From Actinopolyspora erythraea (lineage in GTDB: Bacteria > Actinomycetota > Actinomycetes > Mycobacteriales > Pseudonocardiaceae): DNA of 64,000 bases. Location: assembly GCF_002263515.1 (NCBI RefSeq), contig NZ_CP022752.1, positions 1,364,001-1,428,000 on the forward strand, written 5' to 3'. The position numbers and the translations under genes are program-made. Shown here in pieces: positions 51,325-59,636 of this stretch. The notes beneath the pieces are model-generated. The model had not been told where the DNA came from. It saw only the letters and a list, made by a program, of their open reading frames with translations, and ran no database searches. Positions within the stretch are counted from its first letter, which is position 1, and each line of letters opens with the position of its first letter.

Positions 51325-52764
51325 CTACAGCGGGATGTTGCCGTGAGTGCCGCGTCGTGGTTCGGCCTCGCGAAGCGCGCGGGTCAGGCTCTCGCGCGTG
51401 TCGGCGGTTTCGATCACCTCGTCGACCACGCCGATGGCCTTGGCACGGTCGACGCCGCCCGAGACGCGCTGGTGCTCCTCGGCCAGCCGGTCCTGCAGCG
51501 CCTCCCGCTCCTCCTCGGGGGCGGCAGCGATCTCCTTGCGGTGCAGCACGCCCACCGCGGCGCGGGCTCCCATGACCGCGATCTCGGCCTGCGGCCAGGC
51601 CAACACGGTGGTGGCACCGAGAGAGCGGGCGTTCATGGCGATGTAGGCACCGCCGTAGGACTTGCGCATTATGAGAGTGACCCGGGGGACCACAGCCTCG
51701 CCGAAGGCGTGCAGCAGTTTCGCGCCGCGGCGCACCACGCCACCCCACTCCTGGTCCACACCGGGCAGGTAGCCGGGAACGTCGACCAGCACCACCAGCG
51801 GGATGCCGAACGAGTCGCACATCCGCACGAAACGCGCGGCCTTCTCGGCGGACAGCGAGTCCAGGCAACCACCCTTGCGGATCGGGTTGTTGGCCAGCAC
51901 ACCCACTGACCGGCCCCCGAGCCTGCCCAGACCGGTGACGATGTTCGGTGCCCACTCCGCCTGCAGTTCCTCGAAGACGGTCTCACCGGAGACGTCGGTG
52001 TCGAGGATTCTCCGGATCACCGGTTTGACGTCGTAGGCCCGCCGTGCGGTCTCGGGCAGCAGCGCTCCCGGGTCGTCCCGGCCGGTCCCGGTGGCGCCGA
52101 GGTCGAAGTCGCCCTGGTCGGCCACCAGGCCGGTCACCCGGCGGGCGCGCTCGTAGGCGTCCGGTTCGTCCGAGGCGACCACGTGCACCACTCCCGACTT
52201 GGTGCCGTGGGCGTCCACACCGCCGAGCCCCTCCTGGTCGATCTGCTCGCCGGTCACGCTGCGCACCACGTCCGGACCGGTGACGAACACCCTTCCGGAG
52301 GGGGCCATGATGACCACGTCCGTCAGCGCAGGTCCGTAGGCCGCACCGCCCGCGGCGGGCCCGAGCACCACCGAGATCTGCGGAACGCGCCCGGAGGCCC
52401 GGATCATGGCCGCGAACACCTGGCCGACCGCGTCCAGCGCCTCGGCGCCCTCCGGCAGCCGCGCACCGCCGGAGTGCCACACGCCCAGCACCGGACAGCC
52501 CTCGGCCACGGCGGTGTCGATAGCGGTCACGATGCGGGCGCATCCCGCGCTGCCCATCGCCCCGCCCTTGACCGTCCCGTCCGTGCAGTAGGCGATGACC
52601 GGTGAACCGTCGATCCGGCCTCGCACGGCCAGCACTCCACTGTCGTCCCGCTGGTACAGCGGGACGACCGATTCGGTGTCCAGCAACTGCGACAGTCGCA
52701 GTTCGGGGTCACGGGGATCCCAGTCTGTCCCCGAGGTTTCGGAATGGGACGCCACTGCTGTCAC
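51325..52764 (-). CDS. accD6: Acetyl/propionyl-CoA carboxylase carboxyltransferase subunit (AccD6-like)
   Basis: 479 residues. Carboxyltransferase with two crotonase-like halves: GVWHSGGARLPEGAEAL and GPAAGGAAYGPALTD (oxyanion holes, N half), VLVDVPGYLPGVDQEWGG and MRKSYGGAYIAMN (C half). Supplies malonyl-CoA for fatty-acid elongation. It is the last gene of the fabD-fabH-acpP-fabF-accD operon, the arrangement of M. tuberculosis kas-accD6, which supports AccD6 over AccD4/5. GTG start 105 nt after fabF. Confidence 0.92.
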   Translation of the reverse strand: MTAVASHSETSGTDWDPRDPELRLSQLLDTESVVPLYQRDDSGVLAVRGRIDGSPVIAYCTDGTVKGGAMGSAGCARIVTAIDTAVAEGCPVLGVWHSGGARLPEGAEALDAVGQVFAAMIRASGRVPQISVVLGPAAGGAAYGPALTDVVIMAPSGRVFVTGPDVVRSVTGEQIDQEGLGGVDAHGTKSGVVHVVASDEPDAYERARRVTGLVADQGDFDLGATGTGRDDPGALLPETARRAYDVKPVIRRILDTDVSGETVFEELQAEWAPNIVTGLGRLGGRSVGVLANNPIRKGGCLDSLSAEKAARFVRMCDSFGIPLVVLVDVPGYLPGVDQEWGGVVRRGAKLLHAFGEAVVPRVTLIMRKSYGGAYIAMNARSLGATTVLAWPQAEIAVMGARAAVGVLHRKEIAAAPEEEREALQDRLAEEHQRVSGGVDRAKAIGVVDEVIETADTRESLTRALREAEPRRGTHGNIPL

Positions 52765-52869
52765 GGGATTCTCCGGTGTCGAGGTGGGACGGTGTCAGGG
52801 TCGGGATCGTCATCACCCGGAGCGCGGGCACGACGGGACGGACTGTCGAACGCCGCACTCGTGGGCGCC

Positions 52870-54117
52870 TCAATCGCGGGTGAAGGCCAGCGCGACGTTG
52901 TGGCCACCGAACCCGAAGGCGTCGTTGACGGCTGCGGTCGAGCTCATCTCGCGCGGTTCGCCCCCGACGACCTCGAGTTCGACCTTGGGGTCGGGGTTCT
53001 CGAGGTTGCAGGTGGGCGGGACCACTCCGTGGTACAGCGACAGGACCGTGACGATGCTCTCCACGGCGCCGGCCCCGCCGACCAGGTGTCCCAGTGCGCC
53101 CTTGGGGGCCGTGAGCACCACGTCGTCGCCCAGCGCCTTGCGGATGGCGGCGGCCTCGCCGACGTCGCCGACCACCGTGGAGGTGGCGTGCGCGTTGACG
53201 TGCCCGATGTCCTTGGTGGACAGCCCCGCCGTTCCGATGGCCGCGTTGATCGCGTTGATCTGTCCGAGGCCGTCCGGGTGGAAGCCCGTGATGTGGTAGG
53301 CGTCGGCGGTGATGCCCGCCCCGGCCAACCGTCCGTAGACCCTGGCGCCGCGTGCCGCCGCGTATTCGGCGCTCTCCAGCACCACGACCCCGGCTCCCTC
53401 GCCCATGACGAAGCCGTCACGGTCGACGTCGAAGGGACGGGAGGCACGCTCCGGCTCGTCGTTGCGGGTGCTCAGCGTGCGGGACTGCGCGAAGCCCGCG
53501 ACCGTGATCGGATGGATGCACGCCTCGGCGCCTCCGGCGATGACCACGTCCGCCCGGCCGGACCGGATCATGTCCATGCCGGTGGCCAGCCCCTCGGCAC
53601 CCGAGGCGCACGCCGCGGCGGGGGAGTGCACCCCCGCACGGGCCTTGAGTTCCAGGCTCACGTGGGCTGCCGGTCCGTTCGGCATGAGCATCGGCACGGT
53701 CAGCGGGGACACCTTGCGCAGTCCCTGGGACTTCAACGTGTCGTGCTGGTCCAGCAGCGTGGTCGGTCCGCCGATGCCGGTGCCGATCGAAACGCCGAGC
53801 CGGTCGGGATCGACCGACTGCTCCTCCTCGGAGGGCAGTTCGAAGCCCGCGTCGTTCCACGCCTGGTGTGCCGCGATCAGTGCGATCTGTTCGCAGCGGT
53901 CCATGCGCCGTAGCCGGACCCGTGGCAACACCTCGCTGGGTTCCACGGCCAACGGGGCGGCGATCCGGCTGGGGAGCTCGTAGGTGTCCACCCAGTCGGC
54001 GTCGATCGTGCGGCTACCGCTCGCACCGTTCAGCAAGCCGTCCCAGGTGGACGCGACGTCCCCGCCAAGCGGGGTCGTCGCGCCCATCCCGGTGATCACA
54101 ACGTCCTTGGTCGTCAT
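52870..54117 (-). CDS. fabF: Beta-ketoacyl-ACP synthase II (FabF/KasA type)
   Basis: 415 residues. Thiolase-fold condensing enzyme with the Cys-His-His triad: Cys in SPAAACASGAEG near 168-179, His in VNAHATST near 308-315, and His in KGALGHLVGGAG near 340-351. Elongates acyl-ACP with malonyl-ACP. ATG overlaps the acpP stop (ATGA). Only one KAS II is present here, unlike the kasA-kasB pair of mycobacteria, fitting an organism without mycolic acids. Confidence 0.95.
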   Translation of the reverse strand: MTTKDVVITGMGATTPLGGDVASTWDGLLNGASGSRTIDADWVDTYELPSRIAAPLAVEPSEVLPRVRLRRMDRCEQIALIAAHQAWNDAGFELPSEEEQSVDPDRLGVSIGTGIGGPTTLLDQHDTLKSQGLRKVSPLTVPMLMPNGPAAHVSLELKARAGVHSPAAACASGAEGLATGMDMIRSGRADVVIAGGAEACIHPITVAGFAQSRTLSTRNDEPERASRPFDVDRDGFVMGEGAGVVVLESAEYAAARGARVYGRLAGAGITADAYHITGFHPDGLGQINAINAAIGTAGLSTKDIGHVNAHATSTVVGDVGEAAAIRKALGDDVVLTAPKGALGHLVGGAGAVESIVTVLSLYHGVVPPTCNLENPDPKVELEVVGGEPREMSSTAAVNDAFGFGGHNVALAFTRD

Positions 54118-54353
54118 GCGTTCTTGACGATGTAGTCCACCGCATCGCCCACGGTCTTGAGGTTGGCCAGTTCATCGTCGGGGATCTTGACCCCGAACTT
54201 GTCCTCGGCCTGGACGGCGATCTCCACCATGGACAGCGAGTCGATGTCCAGGTCGTCGACGAAGGACTTCTCGACGGACACTTCCTCCGCGTCGACCCCG
54301 GCGACCTCTTCCACGATGCTCGCCAAGCCCGAAGTGATTTCCTCGTTCGCCAC
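54114..54353 (-). CDS. acpP: Acyl carrier protein
   Basis: 79 residues, acidic, helical. The phosphopantetheine site is Ser in DLDIDSLSMVEI (Ser39 by count). Carries intermediates of type II fatty-acid synthesis. ATG 54353 with AGGAAGGAAAC upstream; 70 nt after fabH and coupled to fabF by a 4-nt overlap. Confidence 0.96.
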   Translation of the reverse strand: MANEEITSGLASIVEEVAGVDAEEVSVEKSFVDDLDIDSLSMVEIAVQAEDKFGVKIPDDELANLKTVGDAVDYIVKNA

Positions 54354-54422
54354 GTTCGTTTCCTTCCTGCTTCGATTCGCCCGATGTCACCGGCCGGTTC
54401 CCGCCGGGCGGTGATCGGTCGA

Positions 54423-55406
54423 TCACGGACAGATGATTACCTGGCCGCCGTAGGACAGTCCCGCCCCGAAGCCGACCAGGAGCAGCACGTCACCGCTGTT
54501 GATCTCCCCGGCTGATCGCATGTGATCGATCGCGAGGGGGATCGACGCGGCCGACGTGTTGCCGGAATGCACGATGTCACGAGCCACGACGAGATCGTCA
54601 CGGGCTCCCTGTTGCCGCAGTTTCTTCGCCACGGCCTCGACGATTCGCAGGTTCGCCTGATGCGCGACCAGTACGTCCACATCGGACAAACTTAGTCCGG
54701 CCTGTTCCACCGCGCGGGCAGCCACCGGAGCGACCTCCGAGGTCGCCCAGCGGAACACGGTCTGCCCTTCCTGGTAAATGTAGCGGTTCTCCCGCAGGTA
54801 GATGGTCTCCACCATGTCGCCCGCGCTGCCCAGCGCCGCTGGGCCGATCGCCGGTGTCTCGGCCGGGCCGACGACCGCCGCGCCGGCGCCGTCGGCGAAG
54901 ATGATGCAGTTGGCCCGGTCCTCCCAGTCCAGCCACTCCTGGAAACGCTCGGCGCCGATCACCAGTACGCGCTGTGCCGATCCCGCCCGGATGAAGTCCG
55001 AGGCCGTGCTGAGGGCGTAGCAGAACCCCGCGCAGGCCGCGTTGAGATCGAACGCGCCGGGGGCGGTTATCCCGATCCGGTCGGCGACCTGGGCCGCGGC
55101 GTTCGGGATGGGTCCGGGCATGGTGCAGGTCGCGATGATGACCTGGTCCACGTCGGCGGGGGAGAGCCCCGCGTCGGCGACCGCCTTGGAACCGGCCTCG
55201 ACCGCCATGCTCACGACCGTCTGGTCGTCCTCACCGAGCCTGCGGCTGACGATGCCCACCCGTTGCTGGATCCACTCGTCGTTGGTCTCCACGTAGTGGG
55301 TCAGGTCGTCGTTGGTGACGACCCGGTTTCCCTGCGCGCTGCCGAAGCCGAGGACCCGTGTGGCCGCGGGACCGCTGCTCTGGCGCAACGTCGAAGGTTT
55401 GCTCAC
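54423..55406 (-). CDS. fabH: Beta-ketoacyl-ACP synthase III (FabH)
   Basis: 327 residues. Initiating condensing enzyme using acyl-CoA and malonyl-ACP. Triad: Cys in NAACAGFCYAL near 117-127, His in AHQANLRI near 250-257, Asn in HSGNTSAASIP near 281-291. N-terminal NDEWIQQRVGI is typical. In actinobacteria it usually takes branched short acyl-CoAs. GTG overlaps the fabD stop (GTGA). Confidence 0.95.
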   Translation of the reverse strand: MSKPSTLRQSSGPAATRVLGFGSAQGNRVVTNDDLTHYVETNDEWIQQRVGIVSRRLGEDDQTVVSMAVEAGSKAVADAGLSPADVDQVIIATCTMPGPIPNAAAQVADRIGITAPGAFDLNAACAGFCYALSTASDFIRAGSAQRVLVIGAERFQEWLDWEDRANCIIFADGAGAAVVGPAETPAIGPAALGSAGDMVETIYLRENRYIYQEGQTVFRWATSEVAPVAARAVEQAGLSLSDVDVLVAHQANLRIVEAVAKKLRQQGARDDLVVARDIVHSGNTSAASIPLAIDHMRSAGEINSGDVLLLVGFGAGLSYGGQVIICP

Positions 55407-56356
55407 GAATCGCTCCCGGAGTCGGCCCGGCCGTGTTCGGCCAGTACTTCCGCGACCTTGTCCAGATCGGCGGGGCTTTTCAGCGGCACCGTCTTGGTGC
55501 CCTTGAGATCACGACGGATCATGCCCGACAGGGTTCCCGCGGGCGGGAACTCGATCGTGGCGGTGACACCGAGCTCGCCGAGCGTGGCCATACAGGAGTC
55601 CCACCGCACCGGCCGGACGACCTGTTCGATCAGGCGGTGCAGTATCTCGTCACCATCGGTGACCGCCGCGCCGTCGGCGTTCGACAGCATGGCACGTCCG
55701 GCGTTGGAGATGGAGAGCTTGTCCGCGTGCACCCGCAGCGCCTCGCGCGCGGGAGCCATGAACTCGGTGTGGAACGCGCCGGCCACTGCCAACGGCCGTA
55801 TCCGGCTGTTCTCCGGGGGGTTTTCCGCCAGCTCAGCCAGGGCCTCCTCGCGGCCCGCGGCCACGATCTGCCCCGCCCCGTTCCGGTTGGCCGGACGAAG
55901 CCCGAGCTGTTCCAGCCGGTCCAGCACCTCGTCCTGCTCACCGCCCAGCACCGCCGACATCGACGTGGATTCCGCGGCGCAGGCGGCGGCCATCTCCCTG
56001 CCGCGTACCGCCGCCAGCGACATCGCGTCCTCGAAACTCAGCACACCGGCGATGGCGGCGGCGGCGAGCTCGCCCACCGAGTGACCGGCGACCGGTGCGT
56101 CGAGAGGGAGGTCCGGATGGCGTCGCCACAGCTCTTCGGCCGCGAGCAACGTGTTGGCCACCACGAGTGGTTGGGTTACCGAGGTGTCCTTGATCTCCTC
56201 GGCGTCGGCGGTGGTGCCGAGCCGCACGAGATCGAGGCCGGTGGCCTCGGACCACTCGGTCAGGCGTTGCTCGGTTCCGTTCAGTTCCAGCCACGGTTGG
56301 AGCATGCCGGGCGCCTGGGCGCCCTGGCCGGGGGCTAGCAGCGCGATCACACCCAT
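55403..56356 (-). CDS. fabD: Malonyl-CoA:ACP transacylase
   Basis: 317 residues. Acyltransferase with nucleophile Ser in GHSVGELAAAAIAG (about 91-104), GQGAQAPGM near the N-terminus, and the His in AGAFHTEFM near 196-204. Loads malonate on ACP. First gene of the operon. ATG 56356 chosen; GTG 56359 and GTG 56350 are alternatives and no good Shine-Dalgarno decides. Confidence 0.94.
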   Translation of the reverse strand: MGVIALLAPGQGAQAPGMLQPWLELNGTEQRLTEWSEATGLDLVRLGTTADAEEIKDTSVTQPLVVANTLLAAEELWRRHPDLPLDAPVAGHSVGELAAAAIAGVLSFEDAMSLAAVRGREMAAACAAESTSMSAVLGGEQDEVLDRLEQLGLRPANRNGAGQIVAAGREEALAELAENPPENSRIRPLAVAGAFHTEFMAPAREALRVHADKLSISNAGRAMLSNADGAAVTDGDEILHRLIEQVVRPVRWDSCMATLGELGVTATIEFPPAGTLSGMIRRDLKGTKTVPLKSPADLDKVAEVLAEHGRADSGSDS

Positions 56357-56359
56357 CAC

Positions 56360-56715
56360 TGAACACGTCGAAGCCTGGGTGGCGTGATGCTGACATCAAC
56401 GAAGACAGTGTCGATTTTTTGTGGAAAACCTACAAAGCCTTATCCGCCGATGGTGCCAAGCGGATGCGGTCGCCGTTGTGGATTGTGACCGGTGAGTGAC
56501 AACCGGATCAATCGTGTGTTCGTCCAGTGGCGAGTGTGCCCCAGCCTACGGCGCTTTCGTCCGCGAACCAACCATCCGCGACCGCCCGCCGCGATGTCTT
56601 GCCCCGGCCGTGGGAGGAAACGACATCGGGCGGGCCTCACCGGGTCGGCGCTTCGTTCCGGGGGCTGGGCGCCGGAACTTCGTGCACCGAAGCTCCCGGC
56701 CACTCACCGTACCTC
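56360..56715. other. Promoter region of the fabD operon
   Basis: About 355 bp between the regulator gene and fabD (both minus strand). Contains an AT-rich patch (56411-56445) with the inverted repeat listed separately. No gene. Confidence 0.55.
56418..56436 (-). promoter_or_regulatory. Candidate FasR/MabR operator upstream of fabD
   Basis: TTTGTGG-AAAA-CCTACAAA (plus strand) is a near-palindrome with one extra T in the right arm, about 62-80 nt before fabD in the only AT-rich part of the region. The neighbouring regulator FasR/MabR is known to bind upstream of this operon in Streptomyces and mycobacteria; the exact site here is inferred. Confidence 0.45.
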
Positions 56716-57945
56716 TCACGACGTCCCGCGCGACTTGACCAGTCTGCCCACCCCGAGCGCCACCCGCAGGGTGTGCGCCCCGCGGGGGGTGGTCGGGCTG
56801 CGCCCGGTCACCTCGGAGATGCGGCGCAGCCGGTAGCGAACCGTGTTGGGGTGCACGTACAGCTTTCGCGCGCAGCTCTCCAGCACCCCGCCGACCTCCA
56901 GGTAGGTGTCCAGCGTCTCCAGCAGCGTGCCGCCCGCCTCGTTCAGCGGTAACACGATCGTGTCGACCAGCAGTCGTTCCGCCTCGGGATCACCGGCCAG
57001 CGCCCGTTCCGGGAGCAGGTCCTCCGAAGCGACCGGCCGGGGGGCCTCCGGCCAGGCGACCACGGCGCGCAGGCCCGACATGGCGTCGGCCGCGGAGCGG
57101 TGGGCCTCGGCGAGGCTGGGCACCGTCGGGCCGATGACCACCGGCCCCTCTTCGAACGCCTCGGCTATGATGCCCGCCGGTTCCCGCACCGCGCGGCCGT
57201 CCGAAGCCTCGCCGAACACCACCACCAGCCTGCTTCCCTGTACCCCGAGCAGCACCGATCTGCCCGCCCGGGCGGCCCTGCTGCGCACCTGGTAGACGAT
57301 CGTCGGAGGATCGTCGGAGGGAGCGCTGCCGACCATCACGGTGGCCTCCGAGGACGGTTCCCAGCCCAGCGCCGCCGCTCTGGAGAGCAGTGACTCCTCG
57401 GTGTCACCCCGCACGATGCCGTCCACGACCAGTGCTTCGAGCCGTGCGTCCCAGGCCCCCCTGGCCTCCGCTGCCGCCGCGTACGAGGTCGCCGCCGCGA
57501 ACGCGATCTCGCGGGTGTAGCGAAGTATCGACTCCGTGAGCAGGATTCGCTCCTGATCGTCCTCGGCCAGGTCGGGCAGCTGCTGCTCGAAGACGTCGAT
57601 GGCGGTGCGCACCATCTCCAGCGTCTGCCGCAGGCTTATCCACCGCGACAGGTCCCTGGGAGCGGCTCGGAATGCCTCCGCCGTGAGCCTGATGGACTCG
57701 GAGGGGTCCTGCAGCCAGGAGACGAAGTTGGAGACCCCGGTCTGGGTCACCAGCAGCACGTTGGAGCGCTGGTCGGCGGGCAGCCGCGAGAACCAGGACA
57801 GCCGTTGTTCCATGGCGCTGATGCTCGCGGTGGCCAGTCCCCCTGAGGCGCGTTCCAGTTTCCGCAGGGTCCTGGCCGACAGTTCGGTGCGCTCCGTCCT
57901 CGGCGCCGCCGCGTCGGGGGAGTTCGCTTCGTTCTCGCCCGCCAT
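56716..57945 (-). CDS. fasR: PucR-type regulator of fatty-acid synthesis (FasR/MabR)
   Basis: 409 residues. GGDEF-like/PucR middle domain and a C-terminal HTH_30: LLETLDTYLEVGGVLESCARKLYVHPNTVRYRLRRISEVTG, then RVALGVGRL. Orthologues directly upstream of fabD are FasR (Streptomyces coelicolor) and MabR (Rv2242), which control the FAS II operon. ATG 57945 is supported by GAGGCT 7 nt upstream (leaderless-like) and by the family-like MAGE start; the longer open frame to 58044 is unsupported. Confidence 0.92.
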   Translation of the reverse strand: MAGENEANSPDAAAPRTERTELSARTLRKLERASGGLATASISAMEQRLSWFSRLPADQRSNVLLVTQTGVSNFVSWLQDPSESIRLTAEAFRAAPRDLSRWISLRQTLEMVRTAIDVFEQQLPDLAEDDQERILLTESILRYTREIAFAAATSYAAAAEARGAWDARLEALVVDGIVRGDTEESLLSRAAALGWEPSSEATVMVGSAPSDDPPTIVYQVRSRAARAGRSVLLGVQGSRLVVVFGEASDGRAVREPAGIIAEAFEEGPVVIGPTVPSLAEAHRSAADAMSGLRAVVAWPEAPRPVASEDLLPERALAGDPEAERLLVDTIVLPLNEAGGTLLETLDTYLEVGGVLESCARKLYVHPNTVRYRLRRISEVTGRSPTTPRGAHTLRVALGVGRLVKSRGTS

Positions 57946-58068
57946 GCCGACCAGCCTCGCACGGTTGCCCGGCCACCGGGTGCGGGGTGGTGCCCGGGAC
58001 TCCCGGGCCGGTGCTCGGCGGGAGGCCGAGTCGGGTGGGCACACCCCTACGCCTCGTGGTGTCGCGAG

Positions 58069-58371
58069 TCAGCGGAACCGTTCCGGATCCTCGGCCCCGG
58101 CGTCGAGCGCCGCGGCTCGCTGCTGAGCCCTGGCGTCCCGCAGCCGTAACAACCTGTTGACCAGCGCGGGGGCGCTCGCCAGCGCTTCCGGGTCGTCCAG
58201 CAGCCGGTTCAACCGCTGGTAGTAGCGGATGGCGGAGAGCCCGAACCGCTCCTGGATGTGTCGCTCCTTGGTGCCGGAATGGCGCCACCACTCGTTCTCG
58301 AAGGCGAGAATCGCCCGGTCGGTGTCGTTCAACCTGACTCTCCCTGGAGACGAGATGCCGGCGAGCTCCAC
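58069..58371 (-). CDS. DUF3263 family protein
   Basis: 100 residues. LNDTDRAILAFENEWWRHSGTKERHIQERFGLSAIRYYQRLNRLLDDPEALA is the DUF3263 helical domain, a small actinobacterial family with an HTH-like look (RYYQRLN as recognition helix). Start uncertain: GTG 58371 or GTG 58434; neither has a ribosome site. Lies upstream of fasR in the same direction, probably separate. Confidence 0.82.
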   Translation of the reverse strand: MELAGISSPGRVRLNDTDRAILAFENEWWRHSGTKERHIQERFGLSAIRYYQRLNRLLDDPEALASAPALVNRLLRLRDARAQQRAAALDAGAEDPERFR

Positions 58372-58580
58372 GGGCGGGGTGAAGCGTGGTGATTTCCTCG
58401 GGCGGCTCACGGGCCGTCGCCACGACGCGGTCACAGGTTGGGCGCGGTGCGGCGTTGCGGCGTCAGTCTACGCGTGGAGGCGCGGGGCCTCGACAGTGCG
58501 AACGGCCCGCCGTGTTCCACCGCACAGTCCGCTCGCGGAAGTGACAGGGGAGTGCTGTCGTTGACCATGAGGAGCAAAAC

Positions 58581-58712
58581 GTGCGCTCCGGGGCTCGGTG
58601 AAAGTCCGAACCGGCGGTCACAGTCCGCGAACCGCGTCCCACCCCTGGTGGGCCGGCCGATCCGGTGAGACTCCGGAACCGACGGTGAAAGTCCGGATGG
58701 GAGGAAGCGCAC
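58581..58712 (+). promoter_or_regulatory. FMN riboswitch (RFN element)
   Basis: P1 stem GTGCGCT (58581-58587) pairs with AGCGCAC (58706-58712). Inside are the conserved FMN-aptamer blocks: GGGGCTCGGTGAAAGTCC, ACCGGCGGT, AGTCCGCGA, GATCCGGTGAGACTCCGG, ACCGACGGTGAAAGTCC and GGATGGGAGGAAG. It lies 84 nt upstream of a PnuX-type transporter. FMN binding should lower expression of the transporter; no T-tract terminator follows, so control of translation is more likely. Confidence 0.96.
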
Positions 58713-58796
58713 GCCGACCGCGCTCGGCCGCCGTGCCGCGCGGACCGGTGTCGCTGCCCTTCGCGTCCCCGAAGGACGTCTCGGAAGGAGTGGGCA

Positions 58797-59456
58797 GTGC
58801 GGGCGATCGCCGAGTGGTTGCTCAGCAACGGTGTCGTCGTCTTCGGACAGTCGGTTTCCTGGGCGGAACTGGTCGGCCAGGTGTGCGCGTTGGCGGTGGT
58901 CTTCCTCGCGCGACGACGCACCTTGGCCACGTGGCCGGTGCAGATTCTGGCCACCCTGCTGCTGTTCGCGGTCTACGCCGCCGCTGAGCTGGGTGGCATG
59001 GCCTTCCGGCAGGTCGTGATCATGTTGATCTCGGTGTACGGCTGGGTCGCCTGGTACCGCCACCGCGACGCGGTGCACGGGGTGATCGTCCGACGTGGCA
59101 CGGCCGGTGAGCGGTGGAGTCTCCTGGCCGCGCTGCTGCTGGGATCCGCCGCGTTCGGCGCGTTGCTGCGGGAGCTGGACGCCTCCTGGGCGCCCTGGCC
59201 GGACGCCTGGATCTTCGTCGGCACCGTGGTGGCTTTCTGGGCCCAGGGGCGGGGGCTGGTGGAGTTCTGGCTGATCTGGCTGGCCGTGGACGCGGTCAGC
59301 GTGCCGTTGCAGCTCGTGTCCGGTCTCTGGTTCAGCGCGGCGATCTACCTGGTCTTCGCGGCGCTGGTGCTGCACGGCTGGTTCAGCTGGCAGCGCACCG
59401 CCCGGCGGCACCGCGAGCGAACGGCCACCGGGCACGAAACCCTGCCTGCGGGCTGA
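58797..59456 (+). CDS. pnuX: Riboflavin transporter, PnuC family (PnuX)
   Basis: 219 residues, six or seven TM segments typical of PnuC (for example ELVGQVCALAVVFLARR, ILATLLLFAVYAAAELGGMAFRQ, VVIMLISVYGWVAWYRHR with the conserved GWxxW, FWLIWLAVDAVSVPLQL). PnuC proteins import nicotinamide riboside, but the FMN riboswitch in front identifies the PnuX/riboflavin branch described in Corynebacterium and Streptomyces. GTG 58797 with AAGGAG 7-12 nt upstream. Confidence 0.92.
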   Translation: MRAIAEWLLSNGVVVFGQSVSWAELVGQVCALAVVFLARRRTLATWPVQILATLLLFAVYAAAELGGMAFRQVVIMLISVYGWVAWYRHRDAVHGVIVRRGTAGERWSLLAALLLGSAAFGALLRELDASWAPWPDAWIFVGTVVAFWAQGRGLVEFWLIWLAVDAVSVPLQLVSGLWFSAAIYLVFAALVLHGWFSWQRTARRHRERTATGHETLPAG

Positions 59457-59592
59457 GCGGGCCGCCGCGACGTCGGGTGAACCGTCGTCGTGTCCCACGC
59501 GGGGCGGGCGTCGGAGGGGCCCGGCCGTGGGAGTCCCCGTCCCATCGCTCGGCAGACCCTGCCCGCTCCCGGGGCGCTCGCACGAGTGGCAC

Positions 59593-59632
59593 CGGGTTCA
59601 CGGGCGGCGGGATCCCGCCGCCCGTGAACCCG
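59593..59632. terminator. 40-nt perfect palindrome between pnuX and aceE
   Basis: Every base from 59593 to 59632 pairs with its mirror (arms CGGGTTCACGGGCGGCGGGA and reverse complement, centre GATC). It lies between the convergent pnuX and aceE stops, 4 nt after aceE on its strand. Bidirectional intrinsic terminator without T-tract is most likely. Confidence 0.75.
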
Positions 59633-59636
59633 CGGC

